Below are positions 21,599-33,300 of a stretch of 64,000 nt of DNA, one piece after another; position 1 is the first letter of the stretch, and each line of letters starts with the position of its first letter. The DNA is from Mesostigma viride (Eukaryota > Streptophyta > Mesostigmatophyceae > Mesostigmatales > Mesostigmataceae), in contig RPFO01001752.1 in the NCBI GenBank assembly GCA_009746045.1, positions 1 through 64,000 on the forward strand. Direction: 5' to 3'. The notes beneath the pieces are model-generated. The model saw only the letters and a program-made list of their open reading frames with translations. It searched no databases and had not been told where the DNA came from. A program made the position numbers and the translations under genes.

Positions 21599-23543
21599 TG
21601 GGGGGGGCTGGCATGCTTGCGTGGGTGTGGGGGGGCCTCGCATGCGTGCGTGGGTGTGGGGGGGGCTTGCATGCGTGCGTGGGTGTGGGGGGGAGTGGCA
21701 TGCATGCGTGGGTGTGGTGGGGGGCTGCCATGCATGCGTGGGGTTAGGAGGGGCTGGCACGCGTGTGTGGGTTCGTGGGGTGGCTGCCATGCGTGCGTGG
21801 GTGTGTGGGGTGGCTGGCATGCGTACGTGGGTGTGGGGGGTGGCTGGCATGCATAAGTGGGTTTGTAATGGGCTGGCATGCGTGCGTGGGTTGGTGGGGT
21901 GGCTGGCATGCATGCGTGCATGTGGGGGGTCGCTGGCATGCATGCGTGGGTTTGTGGGGTAGCTGGCATGCAGGCGTGGGTGTGGGAGGGGCTGGCATGC
22001 ATGCGTGGGTGTGGGGGGTGGCTGGCATGCATGCCTGCATGTGGGGTGGGGCTGGCATGCGTGCGTGGGTGTAAGGGGGGGCTCGCATGCGTGCGTGGGT
22101 GTGTGTGGGGGCTCGCATGCGTGCGTGGGTGTGGGGGGGAGTGGCATGCATGCGTGGGTGTGGTGGGGGGCTGCCATGCATGCATGGGGTTAGGGGGGGG
22201 CTGGCACGCGTGTGTGGGTTGGTAGGGTGGCTGCCATGCGTGCGTGGGTGTGTGGGGTGGCTGGCATGCGTACGTGGGTGTGGGGGGTGGCTGGCATGCA
22301 TAAGTGGGTTTGTGATGGGCTGGCATGCGTGCGTGGGTTGGTGGGGGGCTGCCATGCATGCGTGGGGTTAGGAGGGGCTGGCACGCGTGTGTGGGTTCGT
22401 GGGGTGGCTGCCATGCGTGCGTGGGGTGGGGGTGGCTGGCATGCGTACGTGGGTGTGGGGGGTGGCTGGCATGCATAAGTGGGTTTGTAATGGGCTGGCA
22501 TGCGTGCGTGGGTTGGTGGGGTGGCTGGCATGCATGCGTGCATGTGGGGGGTCGCTGGCATGCATGCGTGGGTTTGTGGGGTAGCTGGCATGCAGGCGTG
22601 GGTGTGGGAGGGGCTGGCATGCATGCGTGGGTGTGGGGGGTGGCTGGCATGCATGCCTGCATGTAGGGTGGGGCTGGCATGCGTGCGTGGGTGTGGGGGG
22701 GGCTCGCATGCGTGCGTGGGTGTGTGGGGGGCTCGCATGCGTGCGTGGGTGTGGGGGGGAGTGGCATGCATGCGTGGGTGTGGTGGGGGGCTGCCATGCA
22801 TGCATGGGGTTAGGGGGGGCTGGCACGCGTGTGTGGGTTGGTAGGGTGGCTGCCATGCGTGCGTGGGTGTGTGGGGTGGCTGGCATGCGTACGTGGGTGT
22901 GGGGGGTGGCTGGCATGCATAAGTGGGTTTGTGATGGGCTGGCATGCGTGCGTGGGTTGGTGGGGTGGCTGGCATGCATGCGTGCATGTGGGGGGTCGCT
23001 GGCATGCATGCGTGGGTTTGTGGGGTAGCTGGCATGCGGGCGTGGGTGTGGGAGGGGCTGGCATGCATGCGTGGGTGTGGGGGGTGGCTGGCATGCATGC
23101 CTGCATGTGGGGTAGGGCTGGCATGCGTGCGTGGGTGTGGGGGGGGCTGCCATGCGTGTGTCGGGGGGCTGGCATGCGTGGGTGGTTGGCGGGGGAGTGG
23201 CATGCATGCGTGGGTGTGGTGGGGAGCTGCCATGCATGCGTGGTTTTAAGGGGGGGCTGGCACGCGTGCGTGGGTTCGTGGGGTGGCTGCCATGCGTGCG
23301 TGGGGGTGGGGGTGGCTGGCATGCGTAAGTGGCTGTGGGGGTTGCTGGAATGCATAAGTGGGTTGTGGGGTGGCTGGCATGCGTGCGTGGGTGTGGGGGT
23401 GGCTGGCATGCGTGCGTGGATTGGTGGGGTGGCTGGCATGCATGCGGGCATGTGGGGGGTGGCTGGAATCCATGCGTGGGTTTGTGGGGTATAGCTAACA
23501 TGTGTGCGTGGGTGTGGGAGGGGCTGGCATGCATGCGTTGGTT
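21599..23543. repeat. 30-base G-rich minisatellite, U1
   Basis: About 65 copies of a 30-base unit like GGCTGGCATGCATGCGTGGG plus TTTGTGGGGT, with variants arranged in a higher-order period of about 440 bases (GGGGTTAGG-GGGGCTGGCACG variants at 21742, 22188, 22365, 22807 and 23242). The plus strand has many G3-G7 runs and alternating purine-pyrimidine tracts (GCATGCATGCGTG). The period is a multiple of three and the minus strand lacks stops, so long open frames result automatically. Confidence 0.93.
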
Positions 23544-23856
23544 GACATGCCATGGATGAAAAACGCCAAGAAGAGTATATGGCCCCGCTGCCACCAAAAA
23601 TCACCTGGTTGATCAACCAAGGGGATAGCCTGCACAGTGAGACACAAACACAGCAGACCCAGCAAAGCAAAATTCAGGTTGTAAGCGAGTGGAGATTACT
23701 TTTGACATGCTTGATGAAGAAATATATAACACACCTTCTATTGTCACACCTTCTATAAACAAATGGTTGATTGATCACCTTATACACCACGTAAACATGC
23801 TACCAGACGCGCTCTTCAGTCCAGTCAAAATCCACGTGCGAAGCAAGTCAGCTTAC

Positions 23857-24292
23857 GCAGAAAGCACCATGAATGTCAGCCAGTACAGCAGTAAATGACG
23901 CCCCAAACCCGTGACCAGGCAAGCATCCAGAGGGGCTTTCACCGCCCAGTATATTCCAGAAAAAAGCATCACAGATCCTTGGGCAACGGACGTTCACACA
24001 GGACATGCGAAGGACCATGAAGATGGCGTCCTGCACGGCTAAGAAAATAAAACGCAGACCCTTGCTACGCTATGTCTTTGCTGCGACTAGGTGGATTCGG
24101 CGAAATGGAAAGAACGCAACCATGAAAATGCATCAGAAAGAGAGCAGGTACTACCCCGGTCATCGAAACAAACGCCTCACCATCGGCATCGCCGGTTACG
24201 TCCCGTGGCAAAAAATCCAGCGTTCTTTCCAATATGATGTGGCGACAGCAGAAGCTCGTTGGCCACACCCCAAGCCTTCCACGAACAGCAAA
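23857..24292 (-). other. Candidate minus-strand exons in U1 (coding status doubtful)
   Basis: Minus-strand segment 24030-23857 lies between a GTGCAG acceptor and a CTGC|GTAAGC donor and is open for 58 codons in phase 0 (DAIFMVLRMSCVN...). An upstream segment, 24292-24200, between AAATCAG and GGGAC|GTAACC, is open in a compatible phase. A further GTGCAG acceptor near 23630 leads into the minisatellite. AIFM and the later SFTAVLADIHG weakly echo the membrane protein at 3994-4830. In the diverged unit (46041-46800) frame-breaking indels and a lost donor argue for decay. Family not recognised. Confidence 0.3.
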
Positions 24293-24478
24293 CTGATTTC
24301 ACTAGGCACCCAATACGTAAAGCAGTTAAGCATGATACTACAATACCTAAATCTACAACGACATTCCATTTCCAGGTCGCCATAGCGACACGGACCTCTC
24401 CCACGCAGGTATCACTCTGTTGACGCACCTCCAGCTCATAAAATTTCGCACTTGCTCTTCAAACATAAAATTTTGACG

Positions 24479-24485
24479 TATAAAA
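24479..24485 (+). promoter_or_regulatory. TATA box in U1 (copies at 29367, 34253, 38191, 42756)
   Basis: TATAAAA is followed by a leader-like stretch (CATTCCCCATCCCAATTTT) that is shared, diverged, with 46921 onwards. About 100 bases carry an open frame before satellite sequence takes over. A transcript start is plausible; no product is recognised. Confidence 0.4.
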
Positions 24486-24654
24486 CCATGGCTGCGCATT
24501 CCCCATCCCAATTTTCTAGCCTACGTTGCCTGCCATCGCCAGCCAGCACAAGGAAAATTGCTCGCGCAGCACGTCACTTTGTTTTTCGCCCCGAGCATGC
24601 CGCACGCTTTGCCAATAATTCCCAGTTCCCACTGCCCAGCAAGACTTTTTTACA

Positions 24655-24945
24655 TGCGATATACTTTAGAGATATTTCGGTGGAAGATACTTGGAAATTT
24701 CGTTACGTTCGTATTTCCATGGACAATGTGCCAAATTACTAAATATAATTTTGAAATTCTGACAAATTTTCAGCTCGCACTTAACCACTATGAATTTCAG
24801 CATACCATTCGATATACTTTAGAGATAATTCAGCGTCAGATACTTGGAAATTTCCTTACGGTCGTATTTCAAGTGAAATTCTGACAAATTTCTCCGCTCG
24901 GACTGAACCACAATCAATTTCCGCATACCATTCGATATAGTAAAT
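24655..24945 (+). repeat. Satellite copies, distal set of U1
   Basis: Two to three diverged copies of the about 120-base satellite, with GATACTTGGAAATTTC at 24687 and 24837 and CATACCATTCGATATA in between. Confidence 0.8.
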
Positions 24946-24949
24946 ATAA

Positions 24950-25430
24950 TTTTGCGTTTCCGTTCAGCAACGCTATGAACGTTTTCGTTCGTAACGGAAA
25001 AGTCCGGCTCGTTTGATTCTATTTTCCCTGTTCAGGTGTGAACGTTTCCGTTCAGCACATAACTGTCATTTCGTCTCGCTTGCTTATCAAATTTCACATC
25101 CCACGTCCTGTGCGCCGAAAAGTTTTAGTACAGATATCGGTTCGCGACTTTTTGTTTGACGGTTAAATAAGTCAACGCGCCGTACCGTCCTGAGGCCGCG
25201 CGGATTGGCGAGACGCCCCACCTGCCCGCGAAAGTCTGAACGTGTTCAGCATTTCAGCACCCGTTCAGGAAAACACGACACTCGATCTCCAAGGTTTGGG
25301 GATTTCTTTGTACTACGCCGATTGGCCATCTCGCTACGGTCCTGGACGTCGTCCGCTCCCGCGCTAGGGGGCGCGGGGGACGGCCCCACCTTCGGCCTAC
25401 GGCCTCGGCCAAAGTTTTCGGGCTTCATAA
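24950..25430 (+). promoter_or_regulatory. GTTCAG-rich region upstream of the start box
   Basis: Five GTTCAG hexamers (24963, 25030, 25050, 25244 and 25263) lie within 320 bases, with CTGAAC and GTGAACG variants, before a GC-rich stretch with GGCCTACGGCCTCGGCC. A diverged homologue lies at 47225-47780. A role as clustered transcription-factor sites is inference. Confidence 0.35.
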
Positions 25431-25493
25431 ATCGTAGTTACATTAGGGGACAAGAAAAAAGTGGGGGAGGGGGGGCTATCGCCCCCCCTCCCC
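25431..25493 (+). promoter_or_regulatory. Start box plus B-type hairpin (representative)
   Basis: ATCGTAGTTACATTAGGGG, then ACAAGAAAAAAGT, then a hairpin with perfect 13-base stem (25464-25476 with 25481-25493) and a TATC loop. Copies lie at 18824 (fused to a short-repeat TATA-like box), 30339, 35225 and 38842; a partial one lies at 38353. Confidence 0.45.
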
Positions 25494-28400
25494 GACTTGA
25501 GAGGACGTGACTCGCCGCTAGCGGCCCAGAGGCCGATAGTCGACCTTCTGGGCGCCAACCGCACCGGCCCGCGCGACGCGCCAAGACCCTTCCACGGAGG
25601 ACGCGCGAGCGGACGATTCCGACCGGGACGAACCGCCGCCGTGCGCCACGCGCAACGGACCCTTCCCCGTGAACACCGTGGAAGCTCTCCGACTAGCGTG
25701 AGATACTTGGAAATTTCGTCACGTTCGTATCGAAAATGAAATTTCTGACAAATTTGTCAGCTCGGACAGAACCACAATGAATTTCAGCATACCATTCGAT
25801 ACAACAATGATATTTCGGCGTCGGATACTTGGAAATTTCGTTACGTTCGTATCGCCAGTGAAATTCTGACAAATTTTATCCTGAACTATTTCGCATCATA
25901 ACATGACTCCGTTGGGAGATCATCATGTAGCACTGGCTAACATATTCCCTTGCTGGATGGATGGAGGTAGGTGAAGAATTAAACCTTTTTGAATGACCTT
26001 ATTTGTCTAATTGTAATTGCCTAGCACAGTCTACCTAGAGGAGGGCCCTGATTGGCACAATTGTGGCCATGTACGTAATTATGCTACATGTCGTACATGA
26101 TCTCCCCACTAGTCATGTTATAATTTAATTTCATTTTAATGCTAGCATGCCTTGTTGCATGCCCTCAAAGCTAAAATTGTTTATCACATGCAGAGAGAGC
26201 CCGCACAATGAATTTCAGCGTACCATTCATTAATTAATTATACCATGCGATATACTTTACAGATATTTCGCTGTCAAATACTTCGAAATTTGGGTACTGC
26301 TTTTTGCAAGCCAGCCATAAGGACCAAACACTCCCATGCAAACTCCCATTTTCATCATTAATTAATATTCATTGAGTGGCAATCCTTTCATTCCTTTGTT
26401 CACACATGCACCATCCGTCATTCCCATTATTAAATTGAAAAAATTAAAACATAGCATGACTCCGTGGTGCCCACTATGACTTCATGGGGGGGGCTGGCAT
26501 GCTTGCGTGGGTGTGGGGGGGCCTCGCATGCGTGCGTGGGTGTGGGGGGGGCTTGCATGCGTGCGTGGGTGTGGGGGGGAGTGGCATGCATGCGTGGGTG
26601 TGGTGGGGGGCTGCCATGCATGCGTGGGGTTAGGAGGGGCTGGCACGCGTGTGTGGGTTCGTGGGGTGGCTGCCATGCGTGCGTGGGTGTGTGGGGTGGC
26701 TGGCATGCGTACGTGGGTGTGGGGGGTGGCTGGCATGCATAAGTGGGTTTGTAATGGGCTGGCATGCGTGCGTGGGTTGGTGGGGTGGCTGGCATGCATG
26801 CGTGCATGTGGGGGGTCGCTGGCATGCATGCGTGGGTTTGTGGGGTAGCTGGCATGCAGGCGTGGGTGTGGGAGGGGCTGGCATGCATGCGTGGGTGTGG
26901 GGGGTGGCTGGCATGCATGCCTGCATGTGGGGTGGGGCTGGCATGCGTGCGTGGGTGTGGGGGGGGCTCGCATGCGTGCGTGGGTGTGTGTGGGGGCTCG
27001 CATGCGTGCGTGGGTGTGGGGGGGAGTGGCATGCATGCGTGGGTGTGGTGGGGGGCTGCCATGCATGCATGGGGTTAGGGGGGGGCTGGCACGCGTGTGT
27101 GGGTTGGTAGGGTGGCTGCCATGCGTGCGTGGGTGTGTGGGGTGGCTGGCATGCGTACGTGGGTGTGGGGGGTGGCTGGCATGCATAAGTGGGTTTGTGA
27201 TGGGCTGGCATGCGTGCGTGGGTTGGTGGGGGGCTGCCATGCATGCGTGGGGTTAGGAGGGGCTGGCACGCGTGTGTGGGTTCGTGGGGTGGCTGCCATG
27301 CGTGCGTGGGTGTGTGGGGTGGCTGGCATGCGTACGTGGGTGTGGGGGGTGGCTGGCATGCATAAGTGGGTTTGTAATGGGCTGGCATGCGTGCGTGGGT
27401 TGGTGGGGTGGCTGGCATGCATGCGTGCATGTGGGGGGTCGCTGGCATGCATGCGTGGGTTTGTGGGGTAGCTGGCATGCAGGCGTGGGTGTGGGAGGGG
27501 CTGGCATGCATGCGTGGGTGTGGGGGGTGGCTGGCATGCATGCCTGCATGTAGGGTGGGGCTGGCATGCGTGCGTGGGTGTGGGGGGGGCTCGCATGCGT
27601 GCGTGGGTGTGGGGGGGCTCGCATGCGTGCGTGGGTGTGGGGGGGAGTGGCATGCATGCGTGGGTGTGGTGGGGGGCTGCCATGCATGCATGGGGTTAGG
27701 GGGGGCTGGCACGCGTGTGTGGGTTGGTAGGGTGGCTGCCATGCGTGCGTGGGTGTGTGGGGTGGCTGGCATGCGTACGTGGGTGTGGGGGGTGGCTGGC
27801 ATGCATAAGTGGGTTTGTGATGGGCTGGCATGCGTGCGTGGGTTGGTGGGGTGGCTGGCATGCATGCGTGCATGTGGGGGGTCGCTGGCATGCATGCGTG
27901 GGTTTGTGGGGTAGCTGGCATGCGGGCGTGGGTGTGGGAGGGGCTGGCATGCATGCGTGGGTGTGGGGGGTGGCTGGCATGCATGCCTGCATGTGGGGTA
28001 GGGCTGGCATGCGTGCGTGGGTGTGGGGGGGGCTGCCATGCGTGTGTCGGGGGGCTGGCATGCGTGGGTGGTTGGCGGGGGGAGTGGCATGCATGCGTGG
28101 GTGTGGTGGGGAGCTGCCATGCATGCGTGGTTTTAAGGGGGGGCTGGCACGCGTGCGTGGGTTCGTGGGGTGGCTGCCATGCGTGCGTGGGGGTGGGGGG
28201 TGGCTGGCATGCGTAAGTGGCTGTGGGGGTTGCTGGAATGCATAAGTGGGTTGTGGGGTGGCTGGCATGCGTGCGTGGGTGTGGGGGTGGCTGGCATGCG
28301 TGCGTGGATTGGTGGGGTGGCTGGCATGCATGCGGGCATGTGGGGGGTGGCTGGAATCCATGCGTGGGTTTGTGGGGTATAGCTAACATGTGTGCGTGGG

Positions 28401-30338
28401 TGTGGGAGGGGCTGGCATGCATGCGTTGGTTGACATGCCATGGATGAAAAACGCCAAGAAGAGTATATGGCCCCGCTGCCACCAAAAATCACCTGGTTGA
28501 TCAACCAAGGGGATAGCCTGCACAGTGAGACACAAACACAGCAGACCCAGCAAAGCAAAATTCAGGTTGTAAGCGAGTGGAGATTACTTTTGACATGCTT
28601 GATGAAGAAATATATAACACACCTTCTATTGTCACACCTTCTATAAACAAATGGTTGATTGATCACCTTATACACCACGTAAACATGCTACCAGACGCGC
28701 TCTTCAGTCCAGTCAAAATCCACGTGCGAAGCAAGTCAGCTTACGCAGAAAGCACCATGAATGTCAGCCAGTACAGCAGTAAATGACGCCCCAAACCCGT
28801 GACCAGGCAAGCATCCAGAGGGGCTTTCACCGCCCAGTATATTCCAGAAAAAAGCATCACAGATCCTTGGGCAACGGACGTTCACACAGGACATGCGAAG
28901 GACCATGAAGATGGCGTCCTGCACGGCTAAGAAAATAAAACGCAGACCCTTGCTACGCTATGTCTTTGCTGCGACTAGGTGGATTCGGCGAAATGGAAAG
29001 AACGCAACCATGAAAATGCATCAGAAAGAGAGCAGGTACTACCCCGGTCATCGAAACAAACGCCTCACCATCGGCATCGCCGGTTACGTCCCGTGGCAAA
29101 AAATCCAGCGTTCTTTCCAATATGATGTGGCGACAGCAGAAGCTCGTTGGCCACACCCCAAGCCTTCCACGAACAGCAAACTGATTTCACTAGGCACCCA
29201 ATACGTAAAGCAGTTAAGCATGATACTACAATACCTAAATCTACAACGACATTCCATTTCCAGGTCGCCATAGCGACACGGACCTCTCCCACGCAGGTAT
29301 CACTCTGTTGACGCACCTCCAGCTCATAAAATTTCGCACTTGCTCTTCAAACATAAAATTTTGACGTATAAAACCATGGCTGCGCATTCCCCATCCCAAT
29401 TTTCTAGCCTACGTTGCCTGCCATCGCCAGCCAGCACAAGGAAAATTGCTCGCGCAGCACGTCACTTTGTTTTTCGCCCCGAGCATGCCGCACGCTTTGC
29501 CAATAATTCCCAGTTCCCACTGCCCAGCAAGACTTTTTTACATGCGATATACTTTAGAGATATTTCGGTGGAAGATACTTGGAAATTTCGTTACGTTCGT
29601 ATTTCCATGGACAATGTGCCAAATTACTAAATATAATTTTGAAATTCTGACAAATTTTCAGCTCGCACTTAACCACTATGAATTTCAGCATACCATTCGA
29701 TATACTTTAGAGATAATTCAGCGTCAGATACTTGGAAATTTCCTTACGGTCGTATTTCAAGTGAAATTCTGACAAATTTCTCCGCTCGGACTGAACCACA
29801 ATCAATTTCCGCATACCATTCGATATAGTAAATATAATTTTGCGTTTCCGTTCAGCAACGCTATGAACGTTTTCGTTCGTAACGGAAAAGTCCGGCTCGT
29901 TTGATTCTATTTTCCCTGTTCAGGTGTGAACGTTTCCGTTCAGCACATAACTGTCATTTCGTCTCGCTTGCTTATCAAATTTCACATCCCACGTCCTGTG
30001 CGCCGAAAAGTTTTAGTACAGATATCGGTTCGCGACTTTTTGTTTGACGGTTAAATAAGTCAACGCGCCGTACCGTCCTGAGGCCGCGCGGATTGGCGAG
30101 ACGCCCCACCTGCCCGCGAAAGTCTGAACGTGTTCAGCATTTCAGCACCCGTTCAGGAAAACACGACACTCGATCTCCAAGGTTTGGGGATTTCTTTGTA
30201 CTACGCCGATTGGCCATCTCGCTACGGTCCTGGACGTCGTCCGCTCCCGCGCTAGGGGGCGCGGGGGACGGCCCCACCTTCGGCCTACGGCCTCGGCCAA
30301 AGTTTTCGGGCTTCATAAATCGTAGTTACATTAGGGGA
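25451..30338 (+). repeat. 4.9-kb tandem unit U2
   Basis: Same order as U1 but without the transposon. The minisatellite is 26486-28431, the candidate minus-strand exons 28745-29180 and the TATA box 29367. The flanks look identical to U1 apart from a few minisatellite differences. Confidence 0.95.
26486..28431. repeat. 30-base G-rich minisatellite, U2
   Basis: 1,946 bases, same unit and higher-order pattern as U1, with local gains and losses of whole 30-base variants. The complementary strand has a 496-codon stop-free His/Pro/Thr/Ala/Cys frame that follows from the repeat composition. Confidence 0.93.
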
Positions 30339-33300
30339 CAAGAAAAAAGTGGGGGAGGGGGGGCTATCGCCCCCCCTCCCCGACTTGAGAGGACGTGACT
30401 CGCCGCTAGCGGCCCAGAGGCCGATAGTCGACCTTCTGGGCGCCAACCGCACCGGCCCGCGCGACGCGCCAAGACCCTTCCACGGAGGACGCGCGAGCGG
30501 ACGATTCCGACCGGGACGAACCGCCGCCGTGCGCCACGCGCAACGGACCCTTCCCCGTGAACACCGTGGAAGCTCTCCGACTAGCGTGAGATACTTGGAA
30601 ATTTCGTCACGTTCGTATCGAAAATGAAATTTCTGACAAATTTGTCAGCTCGGACAGAACCACAATGAATTTCAGCATACCATTCGATACAACAATGATA
30701 TTTCGGCGTCGGATACTTGGAAATTTCGTTACGTTCGTATCGCCAGTGAAATTCTGACAAATTTTATCCTGAACTATTTCGCATCATAACATGACTCCGT
30801 TGGGAGATCATCATGTAGCACTGGCTAACATATTCCCTTGCTGGATGGATGGAGGTAGGTGAAGAATTAAACCTTTTTGAATGACCTTATTTGTCTAATT
30901 GTAATTGCCTAGCACAGTCTACCTAGAGGAGGGCCCTGATTGGCACAATTGTGGCCATGTACGTAATTATGCTACATGTCGTACATGATCTCCCCACTAG
31001 TCATGTTATAATTTAATTTCATTTTAATGCTAGCATGCCTTGTTGCATGCCCTCAAAGCTAAAATTGTTTATCACATGCAGAGAGAGCCCGCACAATGAA
31101 TTTCAGCGTACCATTCATTAATTAATTATACCATGCGATATACTTTACAGATATTTCGCTGTCAAATACTTCGAAATTTGGGTACTGCTTTTTGCAAGCC
31201 AGCCATAAGGACCAAACACTCCCATGCAAACTCCCATTTTCATCATTAATTAATATTCATTGAGTGGCAATCCTTTCATTCCTTTGTTCACACATGCACC
31301 ATCCGTCATTCCCATTATTAAATTGAAAAAATTAAAACATAGCATGACTCCGTGGTGCCCACTATGACTTCATGGGGGGGGCTGGCATGCTTGCGTGGGT
31401 GTGGGGGGCCTCGCATGCGTGCGTGGGTGTGGGGGGGGCTTGCATGCGTGCGTGGGTGTGGGGGGGAGTGGCATGCATGCGTGGGTGTGGTGGGGGGCTG
31501 CCATGCATGCGTGGGGTTAGGAGGGGCTGGCACGCGTGTGTGGGTTCGTGGGGTGGCTGCCATGCGTGCGTGGGTGTGTGGGGTGGCTGGCATGCGTACG
31601 TGGGTGTGGGGGGTGGCTGGCATGCATAAGTGGGTTTGTAATGGGCTGGCATGCGTGCGTGGGTTGGTGGGGTGGCTGGCATGCATGCGTGCATGTGGGG
31701 GGTCGCTGGCATGCATGCGTGGGTTTGTGGGGTAGCTGGCATGCAGGCGTGGGTGTGGGAGGGGCTGGCATGCATGCGTGGGTGTGGGGGGTGGCTGGCA
31801 TGCATGCCTGCATGTGGGGTGGGGCTGGCATGCGTGCGTGGGTGTGGGGGGGCTCGCATGCGTGCGTGGGTGTGTGTGGGGGCTCGCATGCGTGCGTGGG
31901 TGTGGGGGGGAGTGGCATGCATGCGTGGGTGTGGTGGGGGGCTGCCATGCATGCATGGGGTTAGGGGGGGCTGGCACGCGTGTGTGGGTTGGTAGGGTGG
32001 CTGCCATGCGTGCGTGGGTGTGTGGGGTGGCTGGCATGCGTACGTGGGTGTGGGGGGTGGCTGGCATGCATAAGTGGGTTTGTGATGGGCTGGCATGCGT
32101 GCGTGGGTTGGTGGGGGGCTGCCATGCATGCGTGGGGTTAGGAGGGGCTGGCACGCGTGTGTGGGTTCGTGGGGTGGCTGCCATGCGTGCGTGGGTGTGT
32201 GGGGTGGCTGGCATGCGTACGTGGGTGTGGGGGGTGGCTGGCATGCATAAGTGGGTTTGTAATGGGCTGGCATGCGTGCGTGGGTTGGTGGGGTGGCTGG
32301 CATGCATGCGTGCATGTGGGGGGTCGCTGGCATGCATGCGTGGGTTTGTGGGGTAGCTGGCATGCAGGCGTGGGTGTGGGAGGGGCTGGCATGCATGCGT
32401 GGGTGTGGGGGGTGGCTGGCATGCATGCCTGCATGTAGGGTGGGGCTGGCATGCGTGCGTGGGTGTGGGGGGGGCTCGCATGCGTGCGTGGGTGTGTGGG
32501 GGGCTCGCATGCGTGCGTGGGTGTGGGGGGGAGTGGCATGCATGCGTGGGTGTGGTGGGGGGCTGCCATGCATGCATGGGGTTAGGGGGGGCTGGCACGC
32601 GTGTGTGGGTTGGTAGGGTGGCTGCCATGCGTGCGTGGGTGTGTGGGGTGGCTGGCATGCGTACGTGGGTGTGGGGGGTGGCTGGCATGCATAAGTGGGT
32701 TTGTGATGGGCTGGCATGCGTGCGTGGGTTGGTGGGGTGGCTGGCATGCATGCGTGCATGTGGGGGGTCGCTGGCATGCATGCGTGGGTTTGTGGGGTAG
32801 CTGGCATGCGGGCGTGGGTGTGGGAGGGGCTGGCATGCATGCGTGGGTGTGGGGGGTGGCTGGCATGCATGCCTGCATGTGGGGTAGGGCTGGCATGCGT
32901 GCGTGGGTGTGGGGGGGGCTGCCATGCGTGTGTCGGGGGGCTGGCATGCGTGGGTGGTTGGCGGGGGGAGTGGCATGCATGCGTGGGTGTGGTGGGGAGC
33001 TGCCATGCATGCGTGGTTTTAAGGGGGGGCTGGCACGCGTGCGTGGGTTCGTGGGGTGGCTGCCATGCGTGCGTGGGGGTGGGGGGTGGCTGGCATGCGT
33101 AAGTGGCTGTGGGGGTTGCTGGAATGCATAAGTGGGTTGTGGGGTGGCTGGCATGCGTGCGTGGGTGTGGGGGTGGCTGGCATGCGTGCGTGGATTGGTG
33201 GGGTGGCTGGCATGCATGCGGGCATGTGGGGGGTGGCTGGAATCCATGCGTGGGTTTGTGGGGTATAGCTAACATGTGTGCGTGGGTGTGGGAGGGGCTG

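Larger units (their letters stand above)
18824..25450 (+). repeat. 4.9-kb tandem unit U1 (with transposon insertion)
   Basis: Order: B hairpin and GC-rich module (18824-19070), satellite copies (19072-19260), piggyBac-type insertion, AT-rich spacer (21097-21595), 30-base minisatellite (21599-23543), candidate minus-strand exon block (23544-24478), TATA box (24479), satellite copies (24655-24945), GTTCAG region (24950-25430) and start box. Without the inserted 1,741 bases it is 4,886 bases, like U2, U3 and U5. Confidence 0.93.

Noticed and set aside
21578-22371. Gly/Trp/Cys-rich plus-strand frames in the minisatellites as proteins
   Set aside because: They follow from a 30-base repeat lacking stops and exist in several frames at once; no start, splice or codon evidence.
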